Of a stretch of DNA of 64,000 nt, positions 27,715 through 40,186 are shown piece after piece. A program made the position numbers and the translations under genes. Under the pieces are notes generated by a model. The model was given only the letters and a program-made list of their open reading frames with translations. It was not told the origin of the DNA and did no database searches. Source of the DNA: an uncultured Sphingomonas sp. Its GTDB lineage: Bacteria; Pseudomonadota; Alphaproteobacteria; Sphingomonadales; Sphingomonadaceae. The DNA is taken from positions 298,129 through 362,128 of the forward strand of contig NZ_CAJYHX010000008.1 in the NCBI RefSeq assembly GCF_913774285.1. The letters run 5' to 3'. Position 1 is the stretch's first letter. Every line of letters starts with the position of its first letter.

Positions 27715-28359
27715 CTACGCAGGGGCCTGGTGGGGCGCCAGCGACTCTGCCGCGCGCACCAGATCGGGCACGGTGCGCAGCCCCATCTTGCGCATCAGGC
27801 TGGCGCGGTGGAGCTTCACGGTGATCTCGGCGATGCCGAGCTCGCCGGCAATTTGCTTGTTGAGCAAGCCCCGCACCACGCCCTCCATCACCTGCCGTTC
27901 GCGGGCGGTGAGTGTGGCGAAGCGCCGGCGCAGCGCTTCGCTTTCGCGTGCGACGCTGTGCCGCTCGGCGGCGCGGGCGAGCCCGGCATTGACCGCGTCG
28001 AGCATGTCCTGATCGCGGACCGGCTTGGTGAGGAAGTCCACCGCCCCGCCCTTCATCGCCTGGACGGACATCGGGATGTCGCCATGGCCGGTGAGGAAGA
28101 TCACCGGCAGGTCGACCCCGCGCTCGGCCAGCCGGTTGCGACACTCGAACCCGCCCATGTGCGGCATCCGCACGTCGACGACGAGGCAGCAGGGCGTCTC
28201 CGGCAGCGGCGCATCGAGGAATTCCTGCGCCGATCCGTAGTTGCGCACCGCGAAATCGACCGAGCGGAACAGCGAATCCAGCGCGCCCCGCACCAGCGGA
28301 TCGTCGTCGACCACCAGCACGACGGGCTGCGCTTCGGGCGCGGGAGCAATGCGGGTCAT
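27715..28359 (-). CDS. FixJ-family two-component response regulator
   Basis: A 214-residue regulator with a receiver (DDD at 18-20, Asp62 in VDVRMP, Thr90, Lys112) and a LuxR/GerE helix-turn-helix (about 148-205: LTARERQVMEGVVRGLLNKQIA, then ITVKLHRASLMRKMG). The layout matches FixJ/NodW-type regulators, which pair with PAS kinases such as the one 0.5 kb away. The ATG is at 28359. Targets are unknown. Confidence 0.9.
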   Translation of the reverse strand: MTRIAPAPEAQPVVLVVDDDPLVRGALDSLFRSVDFAVRNYGSAQEFLDAPLPETPCCLVVDVRMPHMGGFECRNRLAERGVDLPVIFLTGHGDIPMSVQAMKGGAVDFLTKPVRDQDMLDAVNAGLARAAERHSVARESEALRRRFATLTARERQVMEGVVRGLLNKQIAGELGIAEITVKLHRASLMRKMGLRTVPDLVRAAESLAPHQAPA

Positions 28360-28756
28360 GGGTTGCGATCCTTTCGCAACAGGGGTGGCGCACGAGGCGC
28401 CGGGCGGCAATCCCGGAAGGGGTGTCAGGGCGCCCCCCGAACGGGCGGGGCAGACGGCCGGGTACGGACCGGCGGGAGGTGCAAAAGACATCTCGCCGCG
28501 GTGGCGTGGGGTACTGGTCGCTCTACCAACGGGCTTGGCTGCGCGCCCTACGCCGCGTTGCCATCTCGCCTGAACAGTCGGCTGCTTTCGGCGACAATAT
28601 TGGCTGGCACGTCGGGTACAGCCGCTGCCGTCTGGCGGTTCGCAACGGCGCACGCAGCGGAGATCGGGGGAGGTTCGCCTCCAGCGCTGATCCGCTCCCA
28701 GTGATCGCCCGAAAGGCAGCTAGCCACCGATGTCGGCTACCGTCTTTCCAACCGGT
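28360..28756. other. Intergenic region upstream of the FixJ-type regulator
   Basis: About 400 bp without a supported gene. It should contain the promoter of the FixJ-type regulator (minus strand) and the 3' end of the proline-rich gene. Several open frames cross it, but none has a ribosome site or a coherent product, and I see no clear repeat. Confidence 0.5.
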
Positions 28757-30142
28757 TCACTCTTGCCGTGCCTGCCCTCGCGCGCGGAGGGCTGGCACCG
28801 GTCGGGGGGCCGGCGTTGCGGCCGGGGGCGGGCTCGGGCGGCTCGGCGCGGCGGCGGGGTGGACCGCCTGCGGCTGGAAGGCAGGGCGCGGCGGCGGGGC
28901 GGCGGCGCCTTCGGGACGTGCCTGGCGCATCCAGCCTGGCGACATCCAGCCGCCGCCGCGGCGCGGGCCTGCGTTCGTGGGCGCAGCCGGGGTGGGCGCG
29001 GCCGGTACAGGGGCTGCGGCCGGGGGAGACGCAGGCTGCGGCGCACCGGCGCCCGGGCGGCTGCCTCGCCAGTCGGGGCGCGGCCCCTGCCAGCCAGGGC
29101 GTCCCTCGCCGTTGCCGCGCGGCGGACCCGCGATCCAGCCGTCCGGACGCGGGCGTCCCGCGCTCCAGCTCGGCGCACCGGTGACCGGCGGCTGGCTCGG
29201 CGTGACGGCACCGGGCGGCGGCGGGGTCGTCACCGTGCCGGGCGGCCGGGTGGGACGCGTGCCGCCCTGCGGACGATCTGGCCGGTTCGGGCGCTGCCCG
29301 GGCAACCCGCCCCACATCCATGGGCGCCCGGGCTTCCCGGTACCCGGCGGCGGTGGGACCGGCTGTCCTCCGCCCGGCGGCGGCGCGGCGTGCGGCGGGC
29401 GGCCGGGGCGCGGCGGACGGTGCTGCCAATGCTGGCCCAGCCCCGGCGGCGGCGGGCCGTTGAAGCCGCCGTTCCGCCAGTTGGCGAACGCCGCTGCCAT
29501 CGCCGCGCGGCGCGCGCGCTCGGCCGCCCAGCGCTGCTGGTCGGCGAAGGCGAAACCCGAATTGCGATATTGCCAGCCCGAATCCCAGCCGGGATCGATG
29601 CCGACGAAGAACAGATTGAGGTCGCTCCAGCTGGTGGTGTCGACCGCGTCCCATTGGCGGTCCAGCAGCGCGTTCCGCAGCCGCCGCCCGCGCTGGTAGA
29701 GCCGCTCGCCTTCGTCGATCCACCGGGCGCCCAGATCGTGCGGCAGCAGCTTGCCGCCGCCGTCATAGACCGCTGCGACATTGCCGTCCTGATAGCCGAA
29801 GCTGCGATCGACCTCGCGCACCAGGAAGGGTCCGCGCTCGCCGGGGGCGAAGAAATAGGTGCGGGCGCCCTCGGACCGGTCCTCCGCCACCACCCAATAG
29901 CCGTCGCGCAGTTCCCAGGCGACCGGCGTGCCGCCGTCGAAGCGGAAACTGTAATCGGGCGGCGCATCGCCCAGCGTGTCCCACAGCGCATGGGCACGGT
30001 CGATCCAGCGATAGCTGCTCTCGCCCTCGGCATCGACCTCCGCCGAGCCGGCGGTGACGATGGATCCGTTCTGCGCGGCAGCGGGGTGCGCGCCAGCCGC
30101 AAGCAGCGCCGTGCCGAGCAGCCATGGGGTAATCCGTGCCAT
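28757..30142 (-). CDS. Exported proline-rich protein of unknown function
   Basis: A 461-residue protein with a signal peptide (MARITPWLLGTALLAAGAHPAAAQ). The first half (about 25-220) is a folded-looking region rich in aromatic residues and acidic turns. From about 225 to the end it is low-complexity, dominated by Pro, Gly, Arg and Ala (for example PPPPGLGQHW, PAAAPVPAAPTP). I do not recognise the folded domain. The ATG at 30142 is chosen because it begins the signal peptide. The tail suggests a cell-wall or outer-membrane-spanning linker. Confidence 0.7.
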   Translation of the reverse strand: MARITPWLLGTALLAAGAHPAAAQNGSIVTAGSAEVDAEGESSYRWIDRAHALWDTLGDAPPDYSFRFDGGTPVAWELRDGYWVVAEDRSEGARTYFFAPGERGPFLVREVDRSFGYQDGNVAAVYDGGGKLLPHDLGARWIDEGERLYQRGRRLRNALLDRQWDAVDTTSWSDLNLFFVGIDPGWDSGWQYRNSGFAFADQQRWAAERARRAAMAAAFANWRNGGFNGPPPPGLGQHWQHRPPRPGRPPHAAPPPGGGQPVPPPPGTGKPGRPWMWGGLPGQRPNRPDRPQGGTRPTRPPGTVTTPPPPGAVTPSQPPVTGAPSWSAGRPRPDGWIAGPPRGNGEGRPGWQGPRPDWRGSRPGAGAPQPASPPAAAPVPAAPTPAAPTNAGPRRGGGWMSPGWMRQARPEGAAAPPPRPAFQPQAVHPAAAPSRPSPPPAATPAPRPVPALRARGQARQE

Positions 30143-30224
30143 GTCGTGGTCCTGTACAACGTCCTGCCGGCACCATCCGCCCGTCGCGGTGAACAAAGCA
30201 TGACAATATCGGCCGCGCCGGCAA

Positions 30225-30241
30225 CAATATGAAAAATATTG
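30225..30241. promoter_or_regulatory. AT-rich palindrome in a divergent promoter region
   Basis: CAATAT-GAAAA-ATATTG is a perfect 6-bp inverted repeat in an AT-rich stretch between the proline-rich gene and the TbpB-like lipoprotein gene, about 70 nt before the latter. It could be an operator for the surface-lipoprotein operon. An iron-responsive role is speculative. Confidence 0.4.
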
Positions 30242-30312
30242 AATTAACCAAAACTTAGCGCCCCGCCCCGCATAGCCGCCCCATGGTTAACGCGTACTTC
30301 GGAAGATTCGGC

Positions 30313-32898
30313 ATGCGGCGCGCGGTCCTGCTCCCGACGATGGTTTCGGCACTGGCGCTGGTCGCCGCCTGCAGCGGCGGGGGTGGCGGCGGCGGCGGTG
30401 GCGTTGCGACCACGCCCGCAGCCCCCAGCCCTGCACCCGACCCGACCCCGGCGCCGAGCCCGAGCCCTGCCCCAAGCCCAAGCCCAAGCCCAAGCTCGAC
30501 CCCGAGTCCCTCCCCGAGCCCGAGCCCTGCCCCGAGCCCGAGCCCTACCCCAAGCCCGACGCCCACCGCGACCCCCACGCCCACGCCGGGGATCGTCGCC
30601 AAGCCGACCACGCCGGAAATCAACCCCAGCCTGCTCGCGCCGACCAGGGCCGAGAGCTTCGACAATTACGCGAGCGGCTTTGCCGGCACCTTCTATCCCG
30701 ATGCGCGGGCCTGCGGCTGCCTCGCGGCATCGCGCGATCTGACCATTCGCTTCGATCCCACCACCGGCGGCTACACCGTCAGCGACGGCACCAACACCGA
30801 AACCTTCCTGCCCGGCGACGTCGATGCGGCGCAGTCCAATGCGGTGCTGCGCGTCTATCGCCACCCCGGCGCAAGCAGTGACTATACGCTGACGCTCAGC
30901 CTGCCGGGCACCAGCGGCGCGCTTAGCTACAGCTATGTCGGCGCGGGCTTCTGGCAGCGCGCGGACATCGCGACCGGCGGCGAAAGCGCCTTCCGCTTCA
31001 ACGCCTTCACTTATGGCGTCGAGACGCCGGACGCAGCCCAGCCGCGCATCGGCAACGGCGCCTATGCGGTCGATCTGGTCGGCTCGATGGGCTTCGGCAT
31101 GCTGGAGAGCCTGGTCGGCAGCGGCACGCTGCAGATCGATTTCGCCAGCGGCAAGATCGTCACCAGCGGCGAGGTGCGCCAGGTCTCCACCGCCAGCGGC
31201 GCGACCACGAACAGCTCGGCATTTGTCGGGCTCGCCCAGCTCGGCGCGAGCAACAACGTGTTCGCGGGCATCTTCGCTTTCGCGGGCGGCGCGCTCACCG
31301 GCGCGCTCGACGGCCGCTTCTACGGCCCCGCCGCGCAGGAAGTCGGCGCCGCCTGGAGCGCGTCCAACCCGGATGGCCGCGCCGCCGCGGGCGTGCTGAT
31401 CGGCCGCCAGTCGGGCGCGCAGACCGGCAACACCAGCCTCGCAGGCCTCACCGCCAGCCAGATCTTCACCGGCGAGGCCGCGACGCTGACCGCGCGCTAT
31501 GTCGATGCCAGCGGCGAACTCGCCGCGCCTACCGCCGCCGCCCAGCCGGTGACGGTGAGCTACGATGCCGCCTCGGGCAATTACCTCGTCATTTCGGGCG
31601 CACGCACCGGCATCTTCCCGGCCAACCCGGTCGCGGGATCGCCCGACCAGCTGACGCTCGATGCGCTGAACGGCATGCGCTATGTCCGCGCCGGCCGCTG
31701 GACGACCACCACCGCCGCCAACGGCATCACCACCCGCACGACCGATGCTTTCGCCTTCGGCATGATGACGCCCGCCGGCAGCGTACCGCGCACCGGGTCG
31801 GCGAGCTATGCCGTGCGGCTGGCGGGCAGCCTCGCCGATGCCAGTAAGCCCGGGCCGTTCGCGGTCACCGGTAGCGGCACGCTCACCGCCAATTTCGCCA
31901 GCGGGGCGATCGCCACCAGCGGCACCGCCACCGCGAGCTTCACCGATGCGGCCAACGCGACCAGCACCACCAATGGCGGCTTCACCGGATCGGCAACGCT
32001 GTCGAGCAGCGCCAACAGCTTCGCCGGCAATTTCAACCTCGCCTTGTTCGCAGGCTATAACGGCGCGCTGACCGGCCATTTCTACGGCCCGGCAGCCGAC
32101 GAGGTCGGCGGCGCCGCCGCGCTCACCGATGCGAGCGGCGAAGTCGCCGCCATCAGCCTGGTCGGCGGCAAGGCCGGCGGCGCGCTCGCCGCGGGCCAGA
32201 TGCTCGCCACGCCCGATTTCGCCGGGGACGCGGCCAACGGCTATCGCGTGACCGGTCTGCCCGGCCTGTCCGAGACGCTGGTGCTCCTCACCGCCGCCGA
32301 TCGCGAGGCGATCACCAGCGACGTGGGCTTCGAGGTCTATCGCAGGGCGCTCGCCGCCGGCACGGTGGAGGCGCGGATCTACGATGCCGGCAAGGGCCCG
32401 TTGGCGCTCAGCTATGCCAGCTTCGCCGAGCTTGCCTATCTGGCGAACAACACCCCGGCGGGCAGCGATCCGCTGCGCTGGTATCTGCCCTTCGGCCAGC
32501 GCACCACGGCGGACCAGCTGCCGCGCACCGGCACCGCCAGCTATGCGGGCCAGGTGTTCGGTACCGGCACGGTGGGCACGGCATCCTACACGCTCGGCGG
32601 CACCAGCAGCTTCGCCATCGACTTCGCCCGGGCGAGCGCCAGCGGCAACCTCGCCATCACCGGCAGCGGCGCGGCGGGAACGCGTGATTTCGGCAGCCTG
32701 GGCTTCACCGGCGCCGGCATCTCCGCGAACGGCTTCACCGGGGCACTGGGCGGGTCCGGCGGCAGCGGCACGCTTACCGGCTGGTTCTTCGGCCCCCAGG
32801 CACAGGAGATCGGGGCGCGTTTCGACGCGGTTCGAACCTTCTCCAATGGGGACAAGGCGGTTCTCAACGGCGCCGCACTCGCTAAGAAGGCGCCGTGA
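30313..32898 (+). CDS. TbpB-like surface lipoprotein with three barrel repeats (predicted Slam substrate)
   Basis: An 861-residue lipoprotein. The signal peptide ends in the lipobox LVAAC, followed by a run of nine glycines and a Pro/Ser/Ala/Thr-rich linker (about residues 30-95). Three transferrin-binding-protein-B-like beta-barrel segments follow, at about 244-350, 492-600 and 736-836. Each ends with the signature GxFYGPxAxEVG ([36 protein letters not shown]). The ATG at 30313 has GGAAG upstream; the ATG at 30283 does not. The next gene is a Slam homologue, overlapping by 4 bp, which should deliver this protein to the cell surface. The ligand is unknown. Confidence 0.82.
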   Translation: MRRAVLLPTMVSALALVAACSGGGGGGGGGVATTPAAPSPAPDPTPAPSPSPAPSPSPSPSSTPSPSPSPSPAPSPSPTPSPTPTATPTPTPGIVAKPTTPEINPSLLAPTRAESFDNYASGFAGTFYPDARACGCLAASRDLTIRFDPTTGGYTVSDGTNTETFLPGDVDAAQSNAVLRVYRHPGASSDYTLTLSLPGTSGALSYSYVGAGFWQRADIATGGESAFRFNAFTYGVETPDAAQPRIGNGAYAVDLVGSMGFGMLESLVGSGTLQIDFASGKIVTSGEVRQVSTASGATTNSSAFVGLAQLGASNNVFAGIFAFAGGALTGALDGRFYGPAAQEVGAAWSASNPDGRAAAGVLIGRQSGAQTGNTSLAGLTASQIFTGEAATLTARYVDASGELAAPTAAAQPVTVSYDAASGNYLVISGARTGIFPANPVAGSPDQLTLDALNGMRYVRAGRWTTTTAANGITTRTTDAFAFGMMTPAGSVPRTGSASYAVRLAGSLADASKPGPFAVTGSGTLTANFASGAIATSGTATASFTDAANATSTTNGGFTGSATLSSSANSFAGNFNLALFAGYNGALTGHFYGPAADEVGGAAALTDASGEVAAISLVGGKAGGALAAGQMLATPDFAGDAANGYRVTGLPGLSETLVLLTAADREAITSDVGFEVYRRALAAGTVEARIYDAGKGPLALSYASFAELAYLANNTPAGSDPLRWYLPFGQRTTADQLPRTGTASYAGQVFGTGTVGTASYTLGGTSSFAIDFARASASGNLAITGSGAAGTRDFGSLGFTGAGISANGFTGALGGSGGSGTLTGWFFGPQAQEIGARFDAVRTFSNGDKAVLNGAALAKKAP

Positions 32899-34220
32899 CC
32901 CACCGCATCGTGACTTCCCTGGCGCTGGCCCTGCTCGCGCCGATCCCCGCCCTTGCCCAGTCCACCGAGCCCCAGCCTGGGCAACGTCGGGTTTCGGCGG
33001 TGGAGCTGTTCGCGCTCGCCGCGCAGGCGGAGGGCGCCGGCCGGCCGAACGAAGCGGAGACGATGTACCGCGCGCTCGCCAAGGATCCCGATTCCGAGGT
33101 GCGCGCCGAGGCCCGCTTCCGGCTCGGCCAGCTGCTCGATCGGCTCGGCCGCAAGCGCGAGGCGGCGACCACCTATCGCGCGCTGCTCGACGAGAAGCCC
33201 GGCGCCGCGCGCGTCCGGCTGGAACTCGCCCGGCTGCTCACCCAGCTTGGCGACGAGAGCGCCGCCCGCCGCGAGCTGCGCGCCGCCCAGGCCGGCGGGC
33301 TGCCGCCGCAGGTGGCGCAGATCGTCGACCAGTTCGCCGCGGCGCTGCGCTCGCGCAAGCCCTGGGGCGCCAGCCTCGAGGTTGCGCTGGTGCCGGACAG
33401 CAACGTCAACCGCGCCACCGACGCGGCGACGCTCGACACCGTGCTCGCGCCGCTCCAGCTCTCCCGCGACGCCCGCGAGCAGTCGGGCATCGGCGCCCGC
33501 GCCGCCGGCCAGCTCTATGCCCGCGTGCCGATTGCGCCCAATCTGTCGCTGGTCCCACGCGTCTCCGGCCAGGGCGATTTCTACCGCAAAGGCCGTTTCA
33601 ACGACGTCTCGGCCTCGGGGCTGGTCGGGCTGGAGTGGAGCCTCGGCCGCGATCGCCTGCGCCCCTCGATCGGCGGCACCCAGCGCTGGTATGGCGGCAG
33701 CCCCTATGCGCGCACCGCCACCGCCGCGATCGACTGGCAACATCCGCTGGGCACCAAGGCGCAGCTCACCACCAGCGTGACCGTCGCCGACACCAAGTAT
33801 CGGGGTAACCCGCTACAGGACGGCCTGCTGCTCAACGCCGGACTGTCCTACGAACGCGCCTTCTCCGCCCGCGCCGGGGGCAGCATCACTGTTTCCGCCA
33901 CCCGTCAGAATGCTGAGGATCCCGGCTATGCCACCGCCTCGGGCGCGGGCAGTCTGCTCGGCTGGCGCGAGTTCGGCCGCACCACCGTCTATGCCACTGC
34001 AGGCCTGCGCCGGCTGGAGGGCGACGCGCGCTTGTTCCTGTTCCCCGAACGCCGCAAGGACTGGAACATCAGCCTCGGCGCCGGCGCGACCTTCCGCCGC
34101 CTCCAGATCCACGGCTTCGCACCGCTGATCCGGCTCGAATGGGAGCGCAACCAGTCGACGGTCGGCATCTACGACTTCACCCGCAAGGCGGCGGCGATCG
34201 GGCTCACCAGGGCTTTCTGA
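32895..34220 (+). CDS. Surface lipoprotein assembly modifier (Slam-like) outer-membrane protein
   Basis: A 441-residue protein with a signal peptide (ending PALAQ), a TPR region (about 35-150: [23 protein letters not shown] and related helices) and a C-terminal DUF560-type beta-barrel (about 155-441) ending in the aromatic LTRAF. Slam proteins translocate specific surface lipoproteins across the outer membrane in Neisseria and relatives. The GTG start overlaps the TbpB-like stop (GTGA), so the pair is translationally coupled. Confidence 0.85.
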   Translation: MTHRIVTSLALALLAPIPALAQSTEPQPGQRRVSAVELFALAAQAEGAGRPNEAETMYRALAKDPDSEVRAEARFRLGQLLDRLGRKREAATTYRALLDEKPGAARVRLELARLLTQLGDESAARRELRAAQAGGLPPQVAQIVDQFAAALRSRKPWGASLEVALVPDSNVNRATDAATLDTVLAPLQLSRDAREQSGIGARAAGQLYARVPIAPNLSLVPRVSGQGDFYRKGRFNDVSASGLVGLEWSLGRDRLRPSIGGTQRWYGGSPYARTATAAIDWQHPLGTKAQLTTSVTVADTKYRGNPLQDGLLLNAGLSYERAFSARAGGSITVSATRQNAEDPGYATASGAGSLLGWREFGRTTVYATAGLRRLEGDARLFLFPERRKDWNISLGAGATFRRLQIHGFAPLIRLEWERNQSTVGIYDFTRKAAAIGLTRAF

Positions 34221-34287
34221 ACCGCCTCCGGGGCCCTCCTGAATGGCCTAATGTACAGGGGGTCCAGCAAGCATTTGTAACGTGCCC

Positions 34288-34310
34288 GGGCCGCCTCGCG
34301 AGGGCGGCCC
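34288..34310 (+). terminator. Hairpin after the Slam gene
   Basis: GGGCCGCC / GGCGGCCC with a short loop, 68 nt after the Slam stop and 50 nt before the next start. There is no strong U-run, so it is a probable but weak terminator. Confidence 0.5.
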
Positions 34311-34359
34311 GATCTATAACGCCCGTAAACCGCCCCAGCAGGTTTACAGGAGCAGGATC

Positions 34360-35754
34360 GTGCACCCCGAACTCACCACCCGCCTCGATTTCGTCGGCTA
34401 TACCGCGGACAAGCGCGCCATCCTCGCGGACGCGCGCGACACGATCCAGGCGGCGCTCGCCCCCGCGCTCGACCGGCTCTACACCCAGATCGCCGCGCAT
34501 CCGGAAACGGCACGGATGTTCTCCGGCCCCAGCCACATCACCAAGGCCAAGCAGCTCCAGGCCGACCATTGGGCGCACCTCTCGGGCGCCGCCTTCGACG
34601 CCGATTATGTCGAGCGGGTGAAGCGCATCGGCGCCCGCCACGCCCAGATCGGCCTCACCCCGCAATGGTATATCGGCTCCTACGCGATCATCCTCGATTC
34701 GATGATCGAGAGCTTCGCGGCCATGGGCGGCGGCGGCCCTCGCCTGCCCTTCGGGCGCCGCAAGGCAGACCCGCGCTTCGATCAGCTCCGCGCGATCGTC
34801 ACCGCCGCGCTGATCGACCTGGAGATGTCGGTCTCTATCTATTTCGAACAGGAACAGGCGGGACGCGCAAAGGCGATGGAAGCGCTGCAGGAGCGGGAGA
34901 AATCGCTCGCCTCGCTGCTCGCCGCGATCAACGAGACGGTGGATGCGATCAAGACCGGCTCGCAGGAAATCGCCCAGGCCTCGGGCGACCTCGCCCGCCG
35001 CACCGAAGCCAATGCCGCCAGCCTCGCCGAAACCGCCGCCTCGGTGCAGGAAATGGACCAGCGCCTCAAGGCGACCGCGCAGAGCGCCAGCCGCACGGTG
35101 GAGCGCGCGGACGGTGCCAAAGCCACCGTCGACACCGGCCGCACGATCACCGAACAGGCGGTCGCCGCGATGGAGCGGGTGTCCGAAAGCGCCAAGGGCA
35201 TCGACAATGTCATCGAGGGCCTCGACAAGATCGCCTTCCAGACCCGCGTCCTCGCGATGAACGCCGCGGTGGAGGCGGGCCGCGCCGGCGAGGCGGGCCG
35301 CGGCTTCGCGGTCGTCGCGGATCTCGTCTCGGCGCTGGCGATGCGGGCCGAGGAAGAGGCCGGCCGCGCCCGCGACCAGCTCACTGCCACCCAGGCGGAC
35401 ATCGTCGCAGCGGTAGGCATGGTCGAGAAGGTCGACGGCGCGCTTTCCAACATCGCCGGCGACGTGGCGACCGTGAACCAGCTGGTCTCCGGGATGGCGA
35501 GCGACAACCAGACCCAGGCCGGCGCGATCAGCGAAGTGTCGGCGACGATCGGCGAGATGGACCGCGCCACCCAGCAGAACGCCGCGATGGTGGAGCAGAC
35601 CTCCGCCGCCGCGCAGAATCTGGCGCGCGAGGTCGACCGGCTGGCCCGCCAGGCGAACGGCTTCCAGGCCGGGGGCGCGGCCCCGACGCTTCCCGGCCAG
35701 CCCAGCGCGGCGGCACGGGCGACCGTGCAGGCCCTGGGCGCCATGGCCTATTGA
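34360..35754 (+). CDS. Globin-coupled sensor with methyl-accepting signalling domain
   Basis: A soluble 464-residue HemAT-like protein. The N-terminal sensor globin (about 1-165) shows the family motif with the proximal heme ligand His94 (ARHAQIGLTPQWYIGSY). The C-terminal MCP domain contains the hairpin IAFQTRVLAMNAAVEAG and AGRGFAVVAD, but then reads LVSALA where most MCPs have EVRALA. No transmembrane helix is present. The GTG at 34360 follows ACAGGAG. It should sense oxygen, though no chemotaxis genes are nearby. Confidence 0.9.
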   Translation: MHPELTTRLDFVGYTADKRAILADARDTIQAALAPALDRLYTQIAAHPETARMFSGPSHITKAKQLQADHWAHLSGAAFDADYVERVKRIGARHAQIGLTPQWYIGSYAIILDSMIESFAAMGGGGPRLPFGRRKADPRFDQLRAIVTAALIDLEMSVSIYFEQEQAGRAKAMEALQEREKSLASLLAAINETVDAIKTGSQEIAQASGDLARRTEANAASLAETAASVQEMDQRLKATAQSASRTVERADGAKATVDTGRTITEQAVAAMERVSESAKGIDNVIEGLDKIAFQTRVLAMNAAVEAGRAGEAGRGFAVVADLVSALAMRAEEEAGRARDQLTATQADIVAAVGMVEKVDGALSNIAGDVATVNQLVSGMASDNQTQAGAISEVSATIGEMDRATQQNAAMVEQTSAAAQNLAREVDRLARQANGFQAGGAAPTLPGQPSAAARATVQALGAMAY

Positions 35755-35863
35755 CGTCCCTGCCGCCGCCCGCCCGCCTCGGTCAGGACGCGGGCACCGG
35801 CGGCACCTGGCGGAGGGAATGGCGCGATCCCCGGCGTCCGTTCCCTCCGCCTCTTTGTCGCGG

Positions 35864-36103
35864 TCAGATCGCCGCGAAGAAGTCGGGGAGCACGGCCCCC
35901 TTCTCGGTCTTCACGTCCTCTACCCGCACGCCCAGCTGGTTGTCCTTCAGCAGTTCGCACAGCCGCTCGCCGTCGATCAGGTCGATGGCGGGCGCGCCGT
36001 CGCGCCGCGCCTCCTGCCTGGCATCGGCGGTGAAGCTGCCGGTGGTGAGGATCAGCCCCTTGTCCGCCCGCCCCTGCATCGCCCCGCGAAAATCGCGCAC
36101 CGT
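35864..36103 (-). pseudogene. Remnant of an Mrr-type restriction endonuclease (C-terminal part)
   Basis: About 79 codons encode the conserved C-terminal half of an Mrr-like endonuclease: TVRDFRGAMQGRADKGLILT, TTGSFTADARQEARRDGAP and IDLIDGERLCELL. The N-terminal DNA-binding and first catalytic parts are absent: only about 430 bp separate it from uvrA, and that stretch shows no matching frame. The frame stays open to 36346 but its upstream residues are not Mrr-like. It is probably a decayed restriction gene. Confidence 0.7.
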
Positions 36104-36539
36104 GGCGGCGCAAGCGACCCTCTTTCGAGTCCTTGTGCTTGAGGAAGCACGCCGAGCGAGGAGACGCCCCCAACGAACAGCGGGCGGGCGGTTCAGCCCC
36201 CCGGCCTGAACCTGCCCGCCCGCATGGGCGCCGCGCTTCCCCCGAATCGCAGCGCCTTGGGAGACCTGGTGCGCCGCGGGCCGCTGGCTCCGGCGCTGCG
36301 GTGCATCTGCCATATTGCGAAAATGGGACCATGTGACCGTCGTCACGCCTCGGCAATGAATCGTGCAGCGCAGGCGCTCGTCGCGATGGCAACGCGGCGT
36401 CCGCGCCGGTCGATCGGTGGATTCCCGCTGCCCTCGGCTCGGCTACCGGCATGGACCGCAGGGGCAGGTGGCGAAGCGCGGACGGCATTCCTATCTCGGC
36501 TCTGGAAAACCATTCAGAACAAAGATAGAACCCTCCCCT
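36104..36539. other. Intergenic region between Mrr remnant and uvrA
   Basis: About 430 bp with no convincing gene. It probably contains eroded 5' sequence of the Mrr gene and, at its right end, the uvrA promoter with the LexA box described separately. Confidence 0.5.
36517..36531 (+). promoter_or_regulatory. LexA (SOS) box upstream of uvrA
   Basis: GAAC-AAAGATA-GAAC is an exact GAAC-N7-GAAC direct repeat, the alphaproteobacterial LexA consensus. It ends 8 nt before the uvrA ATG, so LexA binding would block transcription or initiation. This predicts damage-inducible uvrA. Confidence 0.85.
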
Positions 36540-39566
<3,027 letters not shown>

Positions 39567-39577
39567 CCCAACCTTAG

Positions 39578-39610
39578 CCCCTCCCCTTCAGGGGAGGGGT
39601 TGGGGTGGGG
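39578..39610. repeat. REP-like palindrome (family A variant) after uvrA
   Basis: CCCCTCCCCT / AGGGGAGGGG hairpin 11 nt after the uvrA stop, followed by TTGGGGTGGGG. It is the same unit as at 53881. It lies at the left edge of the AT-rich island. Confidence 0.8.
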
Positions 39611-39700
39611 CCTGACGGCGCTGCAAACGAGACGAATACCTCACATGGCGACATCCACCTCAATTGCCGGAGCAGCGCATAACCGAACGAGACGGCGTAA

Positions 39701-40186
39701 TTATTCTTTGACAAACCACTTTGTTTTATCTCTTCCGCATATAAATTCTACAGTAACCCCTCCATTGCGGAGGGATTCTTCAAAGATAACCCAATCTGAG
39801 TCTACTGCGCAATAAACGGGAGCCTTCGCAATTTTAGAAAGAACAGCAAACTTTCTATCTGACAAGTCGAATTTCTTCAATGCCCCATCAAATGACATAC
39901 TAACAAAGCTGCCATCCTTCTTCCTTTCGATATCTACACGCTCTATTCTGTGCGCAGCCTGCGAAAAGAATTTTTGAAGAAATCGATTACCAACCCCCGG
40001 CTGCCCAACATTTAGATGATTCCGATACTCAGCCTCGACCTCTCCTTGCAAGTCGACAACCAGCACTCCCTGCGCAGCCAAACCTTCTAGATACTCCACG
40101 CACTTAAACCTACATTCATACGAGAGCTTTTCATCTGCGCCGTTGGCCGCGATAGGGACGTTCGTATCAACGACATGCCTGTTCAT
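39701..40186 (-). CDS. PIN-domain nuclease-like protein
   Basis: A 161-residue protein with a PIN-like acidic set: Asp7 (VVDTNVPIAANG), Glu49/Glu53 (GEVEAEYRNHL), Asp110 (FDLSDRKF) and Asp129/Asp131 (AVDSDW). PIN domains are metal-dependent RNases common in toxins. The ATG overlaps the stop of the ATPase gene by 4 bp (ATGA), so the two are coupled. The gene is much more AT-rich than its surroundings, indicating transfer. No antitoxin of the VapB type is present; the ATPase is the only partner. Confidence 0.75.
   Translation of the reverse strand: MNRHVVDTNVPIAANGADEKLSYECRFKCVEYLEGLAAQGVLVVDLQGEVEAEYRNHLNVGQPGVGNRFLQKFFSQAAHRIERVDIERKKDGSFVSMSFDGALKKFDLSDRKFAVLSKIAKAPVYCAVDSDWVIFEESLRNGGVTVEFICGRDKTKWFVKE

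Noticed and set aside
30420..30600. Short tandem repeats that might be a CRISPR or VNTR
   Set aside because: They are in-frame Pro/Ser/Ala/Thr codons of a lipoprotein linker with irregular spacing; no CRISPR array or cas gene is present in the window.
30244..32079. Minus-strand frame of 611 codons with GRARARG-like repeats
   Set aside because: It is the antisense of the Pro/Ser linker and TbpB-like domains; repeats reflect the linker's codons.
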